From an uncultured Pseudoalteromonas sp. (lineage in GTDB: Bacteria > Pseudomonadota > Gammaproteobacteria > Enterobacterales > Alteromonadaceae), in assembly GCA_947493455.1 (NCBI GenBank), contig CANLRB010000005.1, positions 186,001 through 250,000 of the forward strand: a stretch of DNA of 64,000 nt. The letters run 5' to 3'. The translations under genes and the position numbers were made by a program. Every line of letters starts with the position of its first letter. The first letter of the stretch is position 1. Of the stretch, positions 9,427-18,936 are shown piece after piece. The notes below the pieces were generated by a model, which was not told where the DNA came from, did not search any database, and worked only from the letters and a program-made list of their open reading frames with translations.

Positions 9427-9884
9427 TTTGACTCCTGATACTGCGCTATCAAATCATTGAGCTTTTGTTCATCTTGCTGCGACCAAGATGTTTGTCGATT
9501 TTTTTGCTGCTTCTGCCTCACAAAAATAACCACAAAACCAACCACAACAAATAACAGTGGCAAAATCCACAATAATAGCGTTAACGGCGTAATCGGTGGC
9601 TTGTAGTGAACAAAATAACCATATCGGTCAATCATATAATCAACCACTTGCTGCTTATTGTTTCCTTCTTTAACTAGCTCAAGCACTTTATCTCGCAAGT
9701 CTTTCGCGACAACCGCATCGGAGTCCGCAATATTTTGATTCTGACATTTAGGGCAACGCAGCTCCAGTGTCAGTTCTTTAAACAGCTGTTCTTCGTTGGC
9801 ACTATTAAACTGATACTGCTCCTCGGCAGCCAAAACATGTGTGCTAAACAATACACACGTTATAAATAAGAATATTTTCATCAC
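9423..9884 (-). CDS. ccmH: apocytochrome c thiol reductase CcmH
   Basis: 153 residues, the short CcmH form (CcmI is a separate gene). Signal peptide to about residue 20, redox motif LRCPKCQNQ with Cys44 and Cys47, then a three-helix bundle and one membrane helix (LLLWILPLLFVVVGFVVIFV). It reduces the CXXCH disulfide of apocytochrome c in the periplasm so that haem can be attached. It overlaps both neighbours by four bases. Confidence 0.94.
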   Translation of the reverse strand: MMKIFLFITCVLFSTHVLAAEEQYQFNSANEEQLFKELTLELRCPKCQNQNIADSDAVVAKDLRDKVLELVKEGNNKQQVVDYMIDRYGYFVHYKPPITPLTLLLWILPLLFVVVGFVVIFVRQKQQKNRQTSWSQQDEQKLNDLIAQYQESK

Positions 9885-10450
9885 TGTAATTCTAATAACC
9901 TAGCAGCAAATTTTGCACGCCATACTCGCTCATTTATGTCACCGGTATGATGCAATACAATTTTGCCATGTTTATCTATTAAAAAGGTTTCCGGCGCACC
10001 CGAAACACCTAAGTCAAGCGCAAGCTTACGTTCAAGGTCCAAAATATTAAATTGGTAAGGATCACCGGTTCTCGCTAACATTTGCGATACTTCTTGCTGT
10101 AAGGCAGGTAAGCTAAACGTATCGCCAAAATCGGGATCGTATCCTTGTTCATAGTAAAGCCCAACGATTTTAACCCCTTGCTCGCGCAATTTAGTTAAGT
10201 ACGGTAATTCGATTAAACACGTTGGGCACCACGTGCCCCACACATTAATTAAATAAGCTTCACCGAGCAGAGATTGCTCGTTCCAAATGCGCTTTTCATC
10301 CATCAAATCAGGTAGCGAAAATGCAGGTATTTGTTGCCCAATACGGCCACTTTCGATTTCTTTCGGGTTGCCAAACAACCCTTTAAATAAAAAAACAAAG
10401 GTAATCAAAAATAGCACTAAAGGTAACGCTAGCAACACTTTTTTATTCAT
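9881..10450 (-). CDS. ccmG: periplasmic thiol:disulfide reductase CcmG (DsbE)
   Basis: 189 residues: one membrane anchor (about 5-24) and a periplasmic thioredoxin fold with active site WCPTC (Cys75, Cys78). The cis-proline region is SGAPETFLID. It passes electrons from CcdA/DsbD to CcmH or apocytochrome c. It overlaps ccmF by eight bases. Confidence 0.95.
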   Translation of the reverse strand: MNKKVLLALPLVLFLITFVFLFKGLFGNPKEIESGRIGQQIPAFSLPDLMDEKRIWNEQSLLGEAYLINVWGTWCPTCLIELPYLTKLREQGVKIVGLYYEQGYDPDFGDTFSLPALQQEVSQMLARTGDPYQFNILDLERKLALDLGVSGAPETFLIDKHGKIVLHHTGDINERVWRAKFAARLLELQ

Positions 10451-12428
10451 GTGTTGCTCCCTTCGCTAATAGTGTTGCCGAGGGCGCCGACTGATTAGCA
10501 CTGGCGCGGCGATAACGGCGATCGCATATCATTAAGAGCCCACCTAACGCCATAAAGATACCGCCAAGCCACATCCAACGAACAAATGGTTTATGATATA
10601 TACGCAGCGCCCACGCACCATTGTTAAACTGTTCACCGAGTGCCAAATACAAATCGCGGCTGAGTTTGGCATCAACGGCAGCTTCAGTCATGACTTGCAT
10701 ACCGATGTCATATTGACGTTTTTCAGCATAAAGTCGCGCTTCTTGCTCACTGTCTTTAAAGACAGTCACAACGCCAGCATATCCTTTATAGTTAGGGCCG
10801 GTTATCGCCTTAACACCATCGAAACGATACTCATACTCATTGAGTTGAACCATTTCACCAGGATTAACTTTGACGTGTTTTTCGACCGAATACGCTGACG
10901 TTAGCGTGACACTCATTACAACAAAAGCAAAACCCAAATGGGCCATCACCATTGCCCAGTAACTATTGCCGAGCTTTTTAATACCTTTGAAACTAACGTT
11001 GCCCGCAAGTTTATCTAAAATATCAATTGCCGTTGTAAGCATCACCCAAATAGCAAAAAATAACGCAATGAGGGTCGAAAATGATACATTTTCATAACTG
11101 CTATAAAGCCACGAGAAAGTAATAATTGCGGCACCGACTAGTGCGAAAAACAGTTTTCCAGTCAAGTTAACCCATTTATTCTGCTTCCAACGAAGCATCG
11201 GTGCTAATCCCAATAGCAGTGCAAATGGCACTAACAAGTAACTGAACATTTGGTTAAAGAAAGGTACACCAATCGATATTGTGCCAAGTCCTAATTCTTT
11301 ATGTACCATTGGTAACAAAGTACCTAACAAAACGATAATGGTGGCGACACCAAGTAATAAATTGTTTAGCCAAAGCGCAACTTCGCGTGAAAACAATTTA
11401 TAGCGAGAGACGCTTTCAACTGCACCGGCGCGCAGTGCATATAAGATAAGACTGCCACCAACAACCAGAGCCAAGAACGAGAGAATAAACGATCCGCGAC
11501 CTGGGTCCGTCGTAAACGCATGAACAGATACAATAATACCGGAACGCACGATAAAGGTACCTAATAACGTGAGCGAGAAACCTGTAATGGCGAGTAGCAC
11601 GGTCCAAGATTTAAATACGCCACGCTTTTCGGTAACCGCAAGCGAGTGCAACAAGGCTGTTGCAATAAGCCACGGCATCAGCGATGCGTTTTCAACTGGA
11701 TCCCAAAACCACCAGCCGCCCCAGCCAAGTTCAGCATAAGCCCACCAGCTACCGATTGTGATACCTAAAGTTAAAAACAACCACGCAGCCATTGTCCAAG
11801 GGCGCGACCATTTAGCCCATGTATTATCAAGTTTTCCCATCATCAATGCCGCAATTGCAAATGCAAACGACACTGAAAGACCCACATAACCCATATACAG
11901 TAAAGGTGGGTGAATGATCATACCAGGGTCTTGTAACAGTGGATTTAAATCATGTCCTTCCACCGGATAATAAGGCAATAGACGTTCAAATGGGCTCGAC
12001 ATCAACAAGGTATATAAAATAAACCCTAAGCCTAAGAATCCGAGTACCGATAGTACGCGTGAACGCAGTTGCCAAGGCAACGATTTAGAAGCAAAAGCAA
12101 CAACGGCAGTCCAGCCCGTTTGCATTAACACCCAAAGTAGGACAGCACCTTCATGCCCCCCCCATGTTGAGGTAATTTTATAATACCACGGCAGTGAACT
12201 ACTGCTATGGCTCGCCACATAAGCGAGTGTAAAGTCGTCGGTTAAACTGGCGTAAACTAAAATAGCAAACGACAACGCGGTAAATATAAATAAACCCAGC
12301 GCATAAGCTGGTGCAGTTTGCATTAATCGTAAATTACCTGTGTGCGCGCCCCATAACGGATACACAGTTAGTAAAATCGAAAAAGCAAGTGCCAAGGTAA
12401 GTGACACATAACCCAATTCGGCAATCAT
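10443..12428 (-). CDS. ccmF: haem lyase subunit CcmF
   Basis: 661 residues with about 15 membrane helices. It carries the tryptophan-rich haem-handling motif WGGWWFWDPVENASLMPW and the conserved histidines of the haem-handling protein family. CcmF reduces haem on holo-CcmE and joins it to apocytochrome c together with CcmH and CcmI. It lies three bases after ccmE. Confidence 0.96.
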   Translation of the reverse strand: MIAELGYVSLTLALAFSILLTVYPLWGAHTGNLRLMQTAPAYALGLFIFTALSFAILVYASLTDDFTLAYVASHSSSSLPWYYKITSTWGGHEGAVLLWVLMQTGWTAVVAFASKSLPWQLRSRVLSVLGFLGLGFILYTLLMSSPFERLLPYYPVEGHDLNPLLQDPGMIIHPPLLYMGYVGLSVSFAFAIAALMMGKLDNTWAKWSRPWTMAAWLFLTLGITIGSWWAYAELGWGGWWFWDPVENASLMPWLIATALLHSLAVTEKRGVFKSWTVLLAITGFSLTLLGTFIVRSGIIVSVHAFTTDPGRGSFILSFLALVVGGSLILYALRAGAVESVSRYKLFSREVALWLNNLLLGVATIIVLLGTLLPMVHKELGLGTISIGVPFFNQMFSYLLVPFALLLGLAPMLRWKQNKWVNLTGKLFFALVGAAIITFSWLYSSYENVSFSTLIALFFAIWVMLTTAIDILDKLAGNVSFKGIKKLGNSYWAMVMAHLGFAFVVMSVTLTSAYSVEKHVKVNPGEMVQLNEYEYRFDGVKAITGPNYKGYAGVVTVFKDSEQEARLYAEKRQYDIGMQVMTEAAVDAKLSRDLYLALGEQFNNGAWALRIYHKPFVRWMWLGGIFMALGGLLMICDRRYRRASANQSAPSATLLAKGATHE

Positions 12429-12431
12429 TAT

Positions 12432-12914
12432 TTACTCACCACTTGTATTTAAATCATAGCTAGGTTTAACGTGCTTAATTCCTTTGACGGCTTCAGCAAC
12501 TTCTGCAGGCATATATTCTTCATCATGCTTAGCTAACACTTCAAACGCTTCAATCGTCGTTGCATCAACGAGTACGCCTTGTGCAACAATCCCCTGACCC
12601 TCTCGGAATAAATCAGGCAAAATACCATGGTACTTAATTGTCACAAGAGGACCGGTATCAATCAATTTAAATTCAACATCAAGGGTCTTTTCGTCACGAA
12701 CTACACTGCCAGGTACAACCATGCCGCCAATGCGAAGCTTTTGGCCGACAAATGGTTTTTCCTTTGCTTCACCTTTACCTTCGACGAGCTCAGTTGGCGT
12801 GTAAAACAAATTGATATTTTCTTGCAATGCATAAAGGGTTAAACCGACCGCCGCACCGATACCAAAAACAACGGCAAACAAAGTAAACATTCGCTTTTTT
12901 CTTCTTGGGTTCAT
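12432..12914 (-). CDS. ccmE: periplasmic haem chaperone CcmE
   Basis: 160 residues: N-terminal membrane anchor (about 9-30), OB-fold, and motif [10 protein letters not shown] in which His130 binds haem covalently and Tyr134 is the axial ligand, the same numbering as in E. coli. It takes haem from CcmABCD and hands it to CcmF. It overlaps ccmD by four bases. Confidence 0.96.
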   Translation of the reverse strand: MNPRRKKRMFTLFAVVFGIGAAVGLTLYALQENINLFYTPTELVEGKGEAKEKPFVGQKLRIGGMVVPGSVVRDEKTLDVEFKLIDTGPLVTIKYHGILPDLFREGQGIVAQGVLVDATTIEAFEVLAKHDEEYMPAEVAEAVKGIKHVKPSYDLNTSGE

Positions 12915-13111
12915 ACACTCGACTCCTTCGCCTTTTTAATACGCTGCTCACGCTCAATTTGCATTTCGACCTGTTTTAGCGAACTTTTATGCGATGTCAC
13001 ACTCGCAATAAAGATGCCCACTAAAATTAATAAACAGCTTCCGTATGATAACCATACAAAAAAGCCATAGCCGCCCATGGCAATAAATTCCGATAGTGAA
13101 TTAAACTGCAT
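12911..13111 (-). CDS. ccmD: haem exporter accessory protein CcmD
   Basis: A 66-residue small protein with one membrane helix (about 12-37) and a basic, charged C-terminal tail. Sequence is poorly conserved in this family; the call rests on size, topology and its place between ccmC and ccmE. It helps release holo-CcmE from the CcmABC complex. Confidence 0.9.
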   Translation of the reverse strand: MQFNSLSEFIAMGGYGFFVWLSYGSCLLILVGIFIASVTSHKSSLKQVEMQIEREQRIKKAKESSV

Positions 13112-13850
13112 TTTTACCTCCGCTGACTAATTCACGCACCCAGGGGCGGTGCTTCTCACGTTGAATAATTTCATTCTTTAATCGAATTAATGTAACCCAG
13201 CCAATCACGCCAACAAATGCGACGATGTTGATCATAAGCGGCCAAAACATACTCGGGTGAATCGCTGAGCCATCAAATTTGGTGATTGTCGCACCTTGGT
13301 GCAGCGTATTCCACCACTCTACCGAAAAGTGAATGATGGGTAAATTAACGACACCAACCAGCGCTAAAATACAAGACGCTTTACCAGCTGCTGCCTTGTC
13401 TTCAAAACTATGGTAGAGCGCAATGACACCTAAATATAAAAATAATAAAATCAGTTCGGAAGTCAGTCTTGCATCCCATACCCACCATGCACCCCACATT
13501 GGTTTACCCCAAGCGGCACCAGTGATGAGTGCAATCGCTGTCACAGCAGCGCCCACGGGCGCAATTGCTATTACCGCTAGCTCTGCGTTACGCAATTGCC
13601 ATACCATAGCGATAAACGCAGCAATTGCCATTGAGGAGTAGGCTCCCATCGACATAATCGCAGATGGAACATGAATAAAGATTATTCGATAACTGTCTTT
13701 TTGTTGATAATCAGCTGGCGCAAACGCCAATCCCCATACCCAGCCAACGGCAAAACACACGATCGTAATAACCGCAAAATAAGGCATAAAGGTATTACAC
13801 AGTTGATACGCTTTTTGCGTTTTTGCGTACGGATGTAACCACTTCCACAT
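13101..13850 (-). CDS. ccmC: haem-handling membrane protein CcmC
   Basis: 249 residues with six membrane helices and the tryptophan-rich motif WGAWWVWDARLTSELILL plus flanking histidines (FIHVPSA, HQGATI). It loads haem onto CcmE at the periplasmic face of the inner membrane. It overlaps ccmD by 11 bases. Confidence 0.96.
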   Translation of the reverse strand: MWKWLHPYAKTQKAYQLCNTFMPYFAVITIVCFAVGWVWGLAFAPADYQQKDSYRIIFIHVPSAIMSMGAYSSMAIAAFIAMVWQLRNAELAVIAIAPVGAAVTAIALITGAAWGKPMWGAWWVWDARLTSELILLFLYLGVIALYHSFEDKAAAGKASCILALVGVVNLPIIHFSVEWWNTLHQGATITKFDGSAIHPSMFWPLMINIVAFVGVIGWVTLIRLKNEIIQREKHRPWVRELVSGGKNAV

Positions 13851-13852
13851 AA

Positions 13853-14539
13853 CTAACTTACACTCACTTTTAAAGCAGATGAAACAGCAAAGGGGGCACT
13901 GACAATAGCGACCGCTAACATTGCCCCTAAAATCGCTAACTGACCAGAATAATCAAGACTCATCGCACTGGTATCGATTGCCGATGTCGCAAAGATTAAT
14001 ACTGGAATATATAAAGGTAGGACCAATAGACTCAACAAAACACCGCCTTTTTGTAAGCCAACAGTTAAAGCGGCGCCAATTGCGCCAATTAAGCTTAATA
14101 ACGGCGTTCCTATGGCCAGGGTCAAAATTGTTGCGTTCCATGCAGTGCTATCTAAATTTAGTAGCATGGCAAACATTGGCGCCATAATAATTAATGGCAA
14201 ACCAGTGATTGTCCAATGTGCTGCAATTTTTGCAAACACGATCAGGGTATTCGGAAACGGGCTCAGTAGCAGTTGTTCTAGTGAACCGTCATTAAAATCT
14301 TCTCGAAACATTTTGTCGAGACCAAGCATCGTCGACAACAAAGCCGCCACCCAAATAATACCGGGTGCCATACGAGCCAATAATTGAGGCTCCGGACCAA
14401 TACCAAGCGGAAATAAGGTTATTACAATGAGAAAAAACAACAGCGGATTGATAATTTCTGAACGTTGACGAAACGCGAGCACGCAGTCTTTTTTATAAAC
14501 AGTAGATAAAATACGCCAATAGGAATCGTGTTTTTTCAT
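13853..14539 (-). CDS. ccmB: haem exporter permease CcmB
   Basis: 228 residues, six membrane helices, start MKKHDSYWRI and family stretch NPLLFFLIVITLFPLGIGPE. It is the ABC-transporter membrane subunit acting with CcmA. The start follows the ccmA stop immediately. Confidence 0.95.
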   Translation of the reverse strand: MKKHDSYWRILSTVYKKDCVLAFRQRSEIINPLLFFLIVITLFPLGIGPEPQLLARMAPGIIWVAALLSTMLGLDKMFREDFNDGSLEQLLLSPFPNTLIVFAKIAAHWTITGLPLIIMAPMFAMLLNLDSTAWNATILTLAIGTPLLSLIGAIGAALTVGLQKGGVLLSLLVLPLYIPVLIFATSAIDTSAMSLDYSGQLAILGAMLAVAIVSAPFAVSSALKVSVS

Positions 14540-15160
14540 TTAAAAACGGTACTCCAATGTTAACGTTTTTAGCTCTGGAAAGTGCTCAGTCAGGTCTTGA
14601 TGTGTTGTTAGAATAATACTGCCACCCGATTGCAAGTGTTCTTTAAATCGCGCTTGCAATAGTTTAACACCACTTTTATCAACCGCTGTAAATGGTTCGT
14701 CTAGCATCCATATTGCGGCATCATTTGACCACAGTCGGGCTAATGCAACACGGCGTTGCTGCCCGGCGGAAAGCATTCGAACGGGCATATCCTCCAGACC
14801 CACAAGGCCCAATTTAGCGAGCAGTTCATAAGTATTTTCAGGGGAATAGTAACCGCGTGTTTCAGACCAAAATGCGACATTCTCAAGTGCGCTCAGTTGA
14901 CCATTGACACCTGTTTTATGACCAATAACAAGTAACTCATCTAAAAATGCTTCTGATTCTTTATGAATATCTTGTTCGCGCCATAATATTCGACCTTGTT
15001 CCGGCATACTAAACCCACTTAAGATCCGCAACAAAGACGTTTTTCCTGCGCCATTTTGCCCTTCAAGTTGCAAAATATCTCCCGCATCAACTTGAAAACT
15101 AATGTCCTCAAATAAACAACGTTCTTGCTTAACGCAACTGACAGACTCGACAATTAACAA
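14540..15160 (-). CDS. ccmA: haem exporter ATPase CcmA
   Basis: 206 residues, complete ABC ATPase: Walker A GQNGAGKT (34-41), signature LSAGQQRRVALARL, Walker B AIWMLDEPFTAVD, H-loop LTTHQD. ATP hydrolysis drives release of haem-loaded CcmE. It is the first gene of the leftward ccm operon; the promoter should lie in the 99-base gap shared with the rightward FliK-like gene. Confidence 0.95.
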   Translation of the reverse strand: MLIVESVSCVKQERCLFEDISFQVDAGDILQLEGQNGAGKTSLLRILSGFSMPEQGRILWREQDIHKESEAFLDELLVIGHKTGVNGQLSALENVAFWSETRGYYSPENTYELLAKLGLVGLEDMPVRMLSAGQQRRVALARLWSNDAAIWMLDEPFTAVDKSGVKLLQARFKEHLQSGGSIILTTHQDLTEHFPELKTLTLEYRF

Positions 15161-15259
15161 GTGAAAATAACTCAGTAGCTAAAATTGGGCAATAGTCTAC
15201 CATAATGGTATGGTAAAGCGTAGCAATCATAGTCGCGGAAAAATTGATTTAAAACACAT

Positions 15260-17704
15260 ATGCAGCATTTAGAATTAAGTTCATCTCAACACCTCGCTAC
15301 GTTGCAGTTAACAACTGATTCCGCATCAAAATTACTTGCCCTATCAAAAAATACAGCCTATTCAATTGAACAGATTTCTTTACAAGATAAAACAATTGCA
15401 TTTCAAATTTTGCTCGCAGGCAAAAGCAAACCGGTTAAACTAGAATTGCAACTGACAAAAGCGCTTAATGCAGAGCCTTTATTTATTAAAAATGCGCAAT
15501 TACAAGTAGAACAAAGTGGTCAAATTAAGATTTCCCCTTCACGTTTTACTGTCGCAGACAATATTCCAACAAGCGTGTTATTTGACATGCTAACCTCACA
15601 ACTCAATACGGCCATCAAAAAGGCATCACGCCACAGCGGCAACACAAGCTTTGACGGACAAATCACTCAGTCTTTACAAAGCCTCGCCGTCAAAATAGAC
15701 AAAACGCCTATCAAATTACAATTGCCGATTGAGTTGAAATCACTCGTTATCGAAAAACAGCCTGCGATAGTCCAACTTGAACACACAACACAAGGTATTT
15801 CGTTCTCCATCAAACTCGACAAAAATGCAAAACCAATTGCGCAAATTCCGTTATCTCATAAACGTATTTTGCAACTGATTAACATTAATAAAGAGTCCAT
15901 GCTCGTAAAACAAAATAGTGACACTCATATTAAGGTTGCCGATGCACAATTTCGATTTAATAAGTCAACACCATTTCAATTTAATTGGCAGCCGGCAAAA
16001 ATTAACCAATTTGGCGGAAAACTAAGGCTGATTGCATTGCCAACTCCGATTACCTTTCAGTCAGGGGTCAAAAATTTGAATCTAGCCGCACCACTAGCTA
16101 GAGCTGAAAACCAACCTAACAACATTGAAAAAAAACCAGTTTTATCATCAATAAACACTATTTCGGATATCAAATTACCTAAACTGAGTCCGACTTTAAT
16201 CACGACGGTAAAGCAAGCGATTCTAACAAGGTTGCTCCCGTTACCGACAGCAACATTAGATCCGGCTAAAACGACTTCAATTTTCGATTTATTGACTCAA
16301 AAAGCACAGGTAACGGCAAGCCAAATACTCACGCAACCGCCAAAAACACTTCTACAAAATCCGGCTGAAACTACCGCAGCACGTGTAACACCTAATCAAC
16401 AACAGTCCCCTGTTGAACTACAAGATGAAAGTATTCAAACCTATCAGCGACCGAAAGTTAAAATCGATGGCAACGTATTGAAGCCTATGAATAACACCAA
16501 CGCTACAAGCCAAATTCCCCCCAAGCAACAAGCGCCAAAAATACCGCTTGATCAACAATTGCCTAAAATACTACTCGAACAACAAGCTCCTAAAATCGCC
16601 CAACATCTGCAAACACCTTTAATGCCACTCGGTCAACAAGCGTCTAAAATCGCACATAACCACCAAACGCTTAAAATGCAACTTGACCAACAAGCACTTA
16701 AAATGCCAATCGCGCCACAAACGCCTAAAGTGCCACTTAATCCACCAGCACCGGTAATAACGCCAAACCAACAAATGACTAAAATGGGCAGACACACAAT
16801 CGTTTTGACGGATAAAGCTCAAGATGTCAATACAGGCTTGCGTGATATCGAATCTAACGGCAATCTCGCAGATAAAGTTGAGATACAACAGACACAATAT
16901 AAAATAGCAAGCAAAAACTTGCTAGCGCATTCATCCAACCTTCCGAAGCCACTCCAGCAAATGATAAACATTGCATTTGCCAAGCTCATAACACCGCAAT
17001 CTATTTCGAGCAATTCTGTATCAAGCTATATTAATTATCAATTAAGTAATCAAACATCAGAGTCTCAAAACCACTCATTTACAGAGAAGCTATCTATTGT
17101 AGCAACAGCAATGAGTGCGCTGCAGGTTTCACAAAATGAGCTACTATCAGAATCTAAAATCGTAAAAGTAAACAATTTGCTCAGCCTGCTTCTGGGTAAA
17201 TCAATGAAGACGGTCAAGGCACAGTTTGACGCATTACCCACATCACTCACTCAACAAATTTTAAGAGAAATTGGCACAGTACAACAAAGCCTTGCACCGA
17301 GTTCAAATCAGTCTTCAGCACAACAAGAGGCGAACCTCATGCCGCAGTTAGTATTAACCTTGCCGATTAAAGAGGAGCAAAGGTTAGCTCAACATACCCT
17401 TACAATTGCAAAAGAGAAACACAAGAAAATTAATGGTGAAGCTGTCGATATGTGGATAGTCAACTTGAAGTTTGATGTTGAAGAGCATACGCTTTCAGCA
17501 TGTGCAAAAATTTTTGAGCAAGAAGCACAACTTGAACTATATGCAGATCATGCACCATTACTTCGTGCTGCTCAACTTAATATACCGCAATTAAGAGAAA
17601 AGTTAAAAAGTCATCAGATAACATTATCAAACGTCGCCGTTAAACATAGCGTCGTAAAAACCCATCAACATTATGATAATGCGATTATTAACATAAAAAT
17701 ATGA
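15260..17704 (+). CDS. FliK-like (hook-length control type) protein
   Basis: 814 residues, Gln/Lys/Thr-rich, no signal peptide or membrane helix. The N-terminal two thirds is low-complexity with ten 9-residue repeats (423-512). The C-terminal about 110 residues (LVLTLPIKEEQRL... MWIVNLKFDVEEHTLSACAKI ... ELYADHAPLLRAAQL) resemble the FliK C-terminal 'Flg_hook' substrate-switch domain: one Trp-led strand pair and a late helix. That family call is by eye and moderate. The next gene encodes a free FlhB C-terminal domain, the natural partner of such a domain, which supports an export-switch role. A canonical fliK is also present at 37363-39513, so this is a second copy. Confidence 0.6.
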   Translation: MQHLELSSSQHLATLQLTTDSASKLLALSKNTAYSIEQISLQDKTIAFQILLAGKSKPVKLELQLTKALNAEPLFIKNAQLQVEQSGQIKISPSRFTVADNIPTSVLFDMLTSQLNTAIKKASRHSGNTSFDGQITQSLQSLAVKIDKTPIKLQLPIELKSLVIEKQPAIVQLEHTTQGISFSIKLDKNAKPIAQIPLSHKRILQLININKESMLVKQNSDTHIKVADAQFRFNKSTPFQFNWQPAKINQFGGKLRLIALPTPITFQSGVKNLNLAAPLARAENQPNNIEKKPVLSSINTISDIKLPKLSPTLITTVKQAILTRLLPLPTATLDPAKTTSIFDLLTQKAQVTASQILTQPPKTLLQNPAETTAARVTPNQQQSPVELQDESIQTYQRPKVKIDGNVLKPMNNTNATSQIPPKQQAPKIPLDQQLPKILLEQQAPKIAQHLQTPLMPLGQQASKIAHNHQTLKMQLDQQALKMPIAPQTPKVPLNPPAPVITPNQQMTKMGRHTIVLTDKAQDVNTGLRDIESNGNLADKVEIQQTQYKIASKNLLAHSSNLPKPLQQMINIAFAKLITPQSISSNSVSSYINYQLSNQTSESQNHSFTEKLSIVATAMSALQVSQNELLSESKIVKVNNLLSLLLGKSMKTVKAQFDALPTSLTQQILREIGTVQQSLAPSSNQSSAQQEANLMPQLVLTLPIKEEQRLAQHTLTIAKEKHKKINGEAVDMWIVNLKFDVEEHTLSACAKIFEQEAQLELYADHAPLLRAAQLNIPQLREKLKSHQITLSNVAVKHSVVKTHQHYDNAIINIKI
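16526..16795 (+). repeat. 27-bp (9-residue) tandem coding repeat, about ten units
   Basis: Degenerate units such as QQAPKIPLD, QQLPKILLE, QQAPKIAQH, QQASKIAHN, QQALKMPIA and PQTPKVPLN occur in exact 9-residue register over residues 423-512 of the FliK-like protein. Proline and lysine are spaced regularly, suggesting an extended linker. Confidence 0.9.
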
Positions 17705-17723
17705 CAAAAACGAAGGAAAACTA

Positions 17724-18020
17724 ATGACGCAAAAATCAGCAATCGGACTACTTTATGAAGGTGATCACGCCCCCTCTGTCTCGGTAAAAGGGTTTGGTGA
17801 TATTGCCGACGAAATTATTAAAGTTGCGAAAGAGAATGATATTCTTATTCATCAGGATGTTGCCTTGGCAAAATCACTCGAAGCGTTAGAGCTTGGTCAA
17901 GAAATTCCCAAAGAGCTTTATTATGTTATCGCTGAACTGATCGCCTTTTCATATGTGTTACAAGGCAAATTCCCACCAGGCTGGCAGGCACTAGCGGGAA
18001 AATTGAACACGCAAGCTTAA
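17724..18020 (+). CDS. stand-alone FlhB C-terminal domain protein (FlhX-like)
   Basis: 98 residues. It aligns by eye with the part of FlhB that follows the NPTH autocleavage site: SAIGLLYEGDHAPSVSVKG ~ AVALKYD...APIIVAIG, then IHQDVALAKSLEALELGQEIP ~ VESPMLARSLYHTGEIGQQIP, then LYYVIAELIAFSYVLQ ~ LFVAVAQVLAYVFQL. It has no membrane helices and no NPTH, so it corresponds to the FlhB-CC fragment alone. Such proteins (FlhX/FhlB) can bind export partners or substitute for FlhB-CC. It starts 19 bases after the FliK-like gene, so the two are probably one operon. Its stop overlaps the stop of the converging DUF2802 gene. Confidence 0.85.
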   Translation: MTQKSAIGLLYEGDHAPSVSVKGFGDIADEIIKVAKENDILIHQDVALAKSLEALELGQEIPKELYYVIAELIAFSYVLQGKFPPGWQALAGKLNTQA

Positions 18021-18415
18021 TTTTGATTGTGGTGAAGTGAAAACAATAGCTCGGCTTCAGCCCGCGGCAATTCGCATTCTCTCATGACTTCTTCTAAATC
18101 TGCGCCAAGCTCAACCATTTTAACAGCGCGTGAATACAGTTTCGAGTCAGGATCAATTAAATTCAATTGTTGCTGCTGTTCTTGTAATACCTGTGTCATT
18201 TGCTCAACTTCTAAAAGTCGAGAACCAATACTCAATACACCACTACGCAGTTCTTCTATTTCATTTCTGGCAATGGTGTTTTGTTCTTTTAACTTGTCAA
18301 TTTGTAGCTCTTTTTGCCGAATTAAAGAAGCATTTCGCTTGCAAATCCAAATCACAAGCGCAAATATGACCGCTAAAAATGTAAATATTAATAAAACTAT
18401 CGTATTAGACAACAT
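18017..18415 (-). CDS. DUF2802 protein, end of chemotaxis operon
   Basis: 132 residues: one N-terminal membrane helix (about 5-25), a coiled-coil stretch (about 30-90, KELQIDKLKEQNTIARNEIEELRSG) and a C-terminal helical part (ADLEEVMRECELPRAEAELLFSLH). It matches the small DUF2802 proteins found directly after cheW in many polar-flagellated gammaproteobacteria. Its function is not established. It starts on the last base of cheW and shares overlapping stop codons with the converging FlhX-like gene. Confidence 0.75.
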   Translation of the reverse strand: MLSNTIVLLIFTFLAVIFALVIWICKRNASLIRQKELQIDKLKEQNTIARNEIEELRSGVLSIGSRLLEVEQMTQVLQEQQQQLNLIDPDSKLYSRAVKMVELGADLEEVMRECELPRAEAELLFSLHHNQN

Positions 18416-18909
18416 CAGAACGCGTTTAACTCATCCCACTCTTCATCATTGAGTAATTTATTCAAGTCAACCAAGATAAGTAACTCCCCATCTCGATTTG
18501 AAACACCTTGAATAAACTTAGCGCTTTCCTCTGTGCCTATATTTGGCGCACTATCAATCTCTGAACTACGTAAATAAACCACTTCCGCAACACTGTCTAC
18601 ACGAATGCCAATCACTTGCTTTTCAGCTTCAATAATAACAATGCGAGAGTTTTCTGTTACGTCAGCTTCTTGTAAACCAAAGCGCGCTCTCGTATCAATC
18701 ACAGTAACAACATTACCGCGCAAATTTATGATACCTAGGACATAGTTCGGTGCACCAGGAACGGGGGCAATTTCAGTATAACGAAGTACTTCTTGTACCT
18801 GCATTACGTTAATACCGTACGTTTCATCTTCTAAGTGAAAAGTTACCCATTGTAACACTTCGTCATTTATATCTGCGGCGTTTGCCGACAACAATCTTTC
18901 TTCACTCAT
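18415..18909 (-). CDS. cheW: chemotaxis coupling protein CheW
   Basis: 164 residues, one CheW domain: VTFHLEDETYGINVMQVQEVLRY, PNYVLGIINLRGNVVTVIDTR, then IVIIEAEKQVIGIRVDSVAEV. It links receptors to CheA in the array. It lies 27 bases after parP and abuts the DUF2802 gene. Confidence 0.95.
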   Translation of the reverse strand: MSEERLLSANAADINDEVLQWVTFHLEDETYGINVMQVQEVLRYTEIAPVPGAPNYVLGIINLRGNVVTVIDTRARFGLQEADVTENSRIVIIEAEKQVIGIRVDSVAEVVYLRSSEIDSAPNIGTEESAKFIQGVSNRDGELLILVDLNKLLNDEEWDELNAF

Positions 18910-18936
18910 TATATGCTCTCCCCCTGGTATAGGGTG

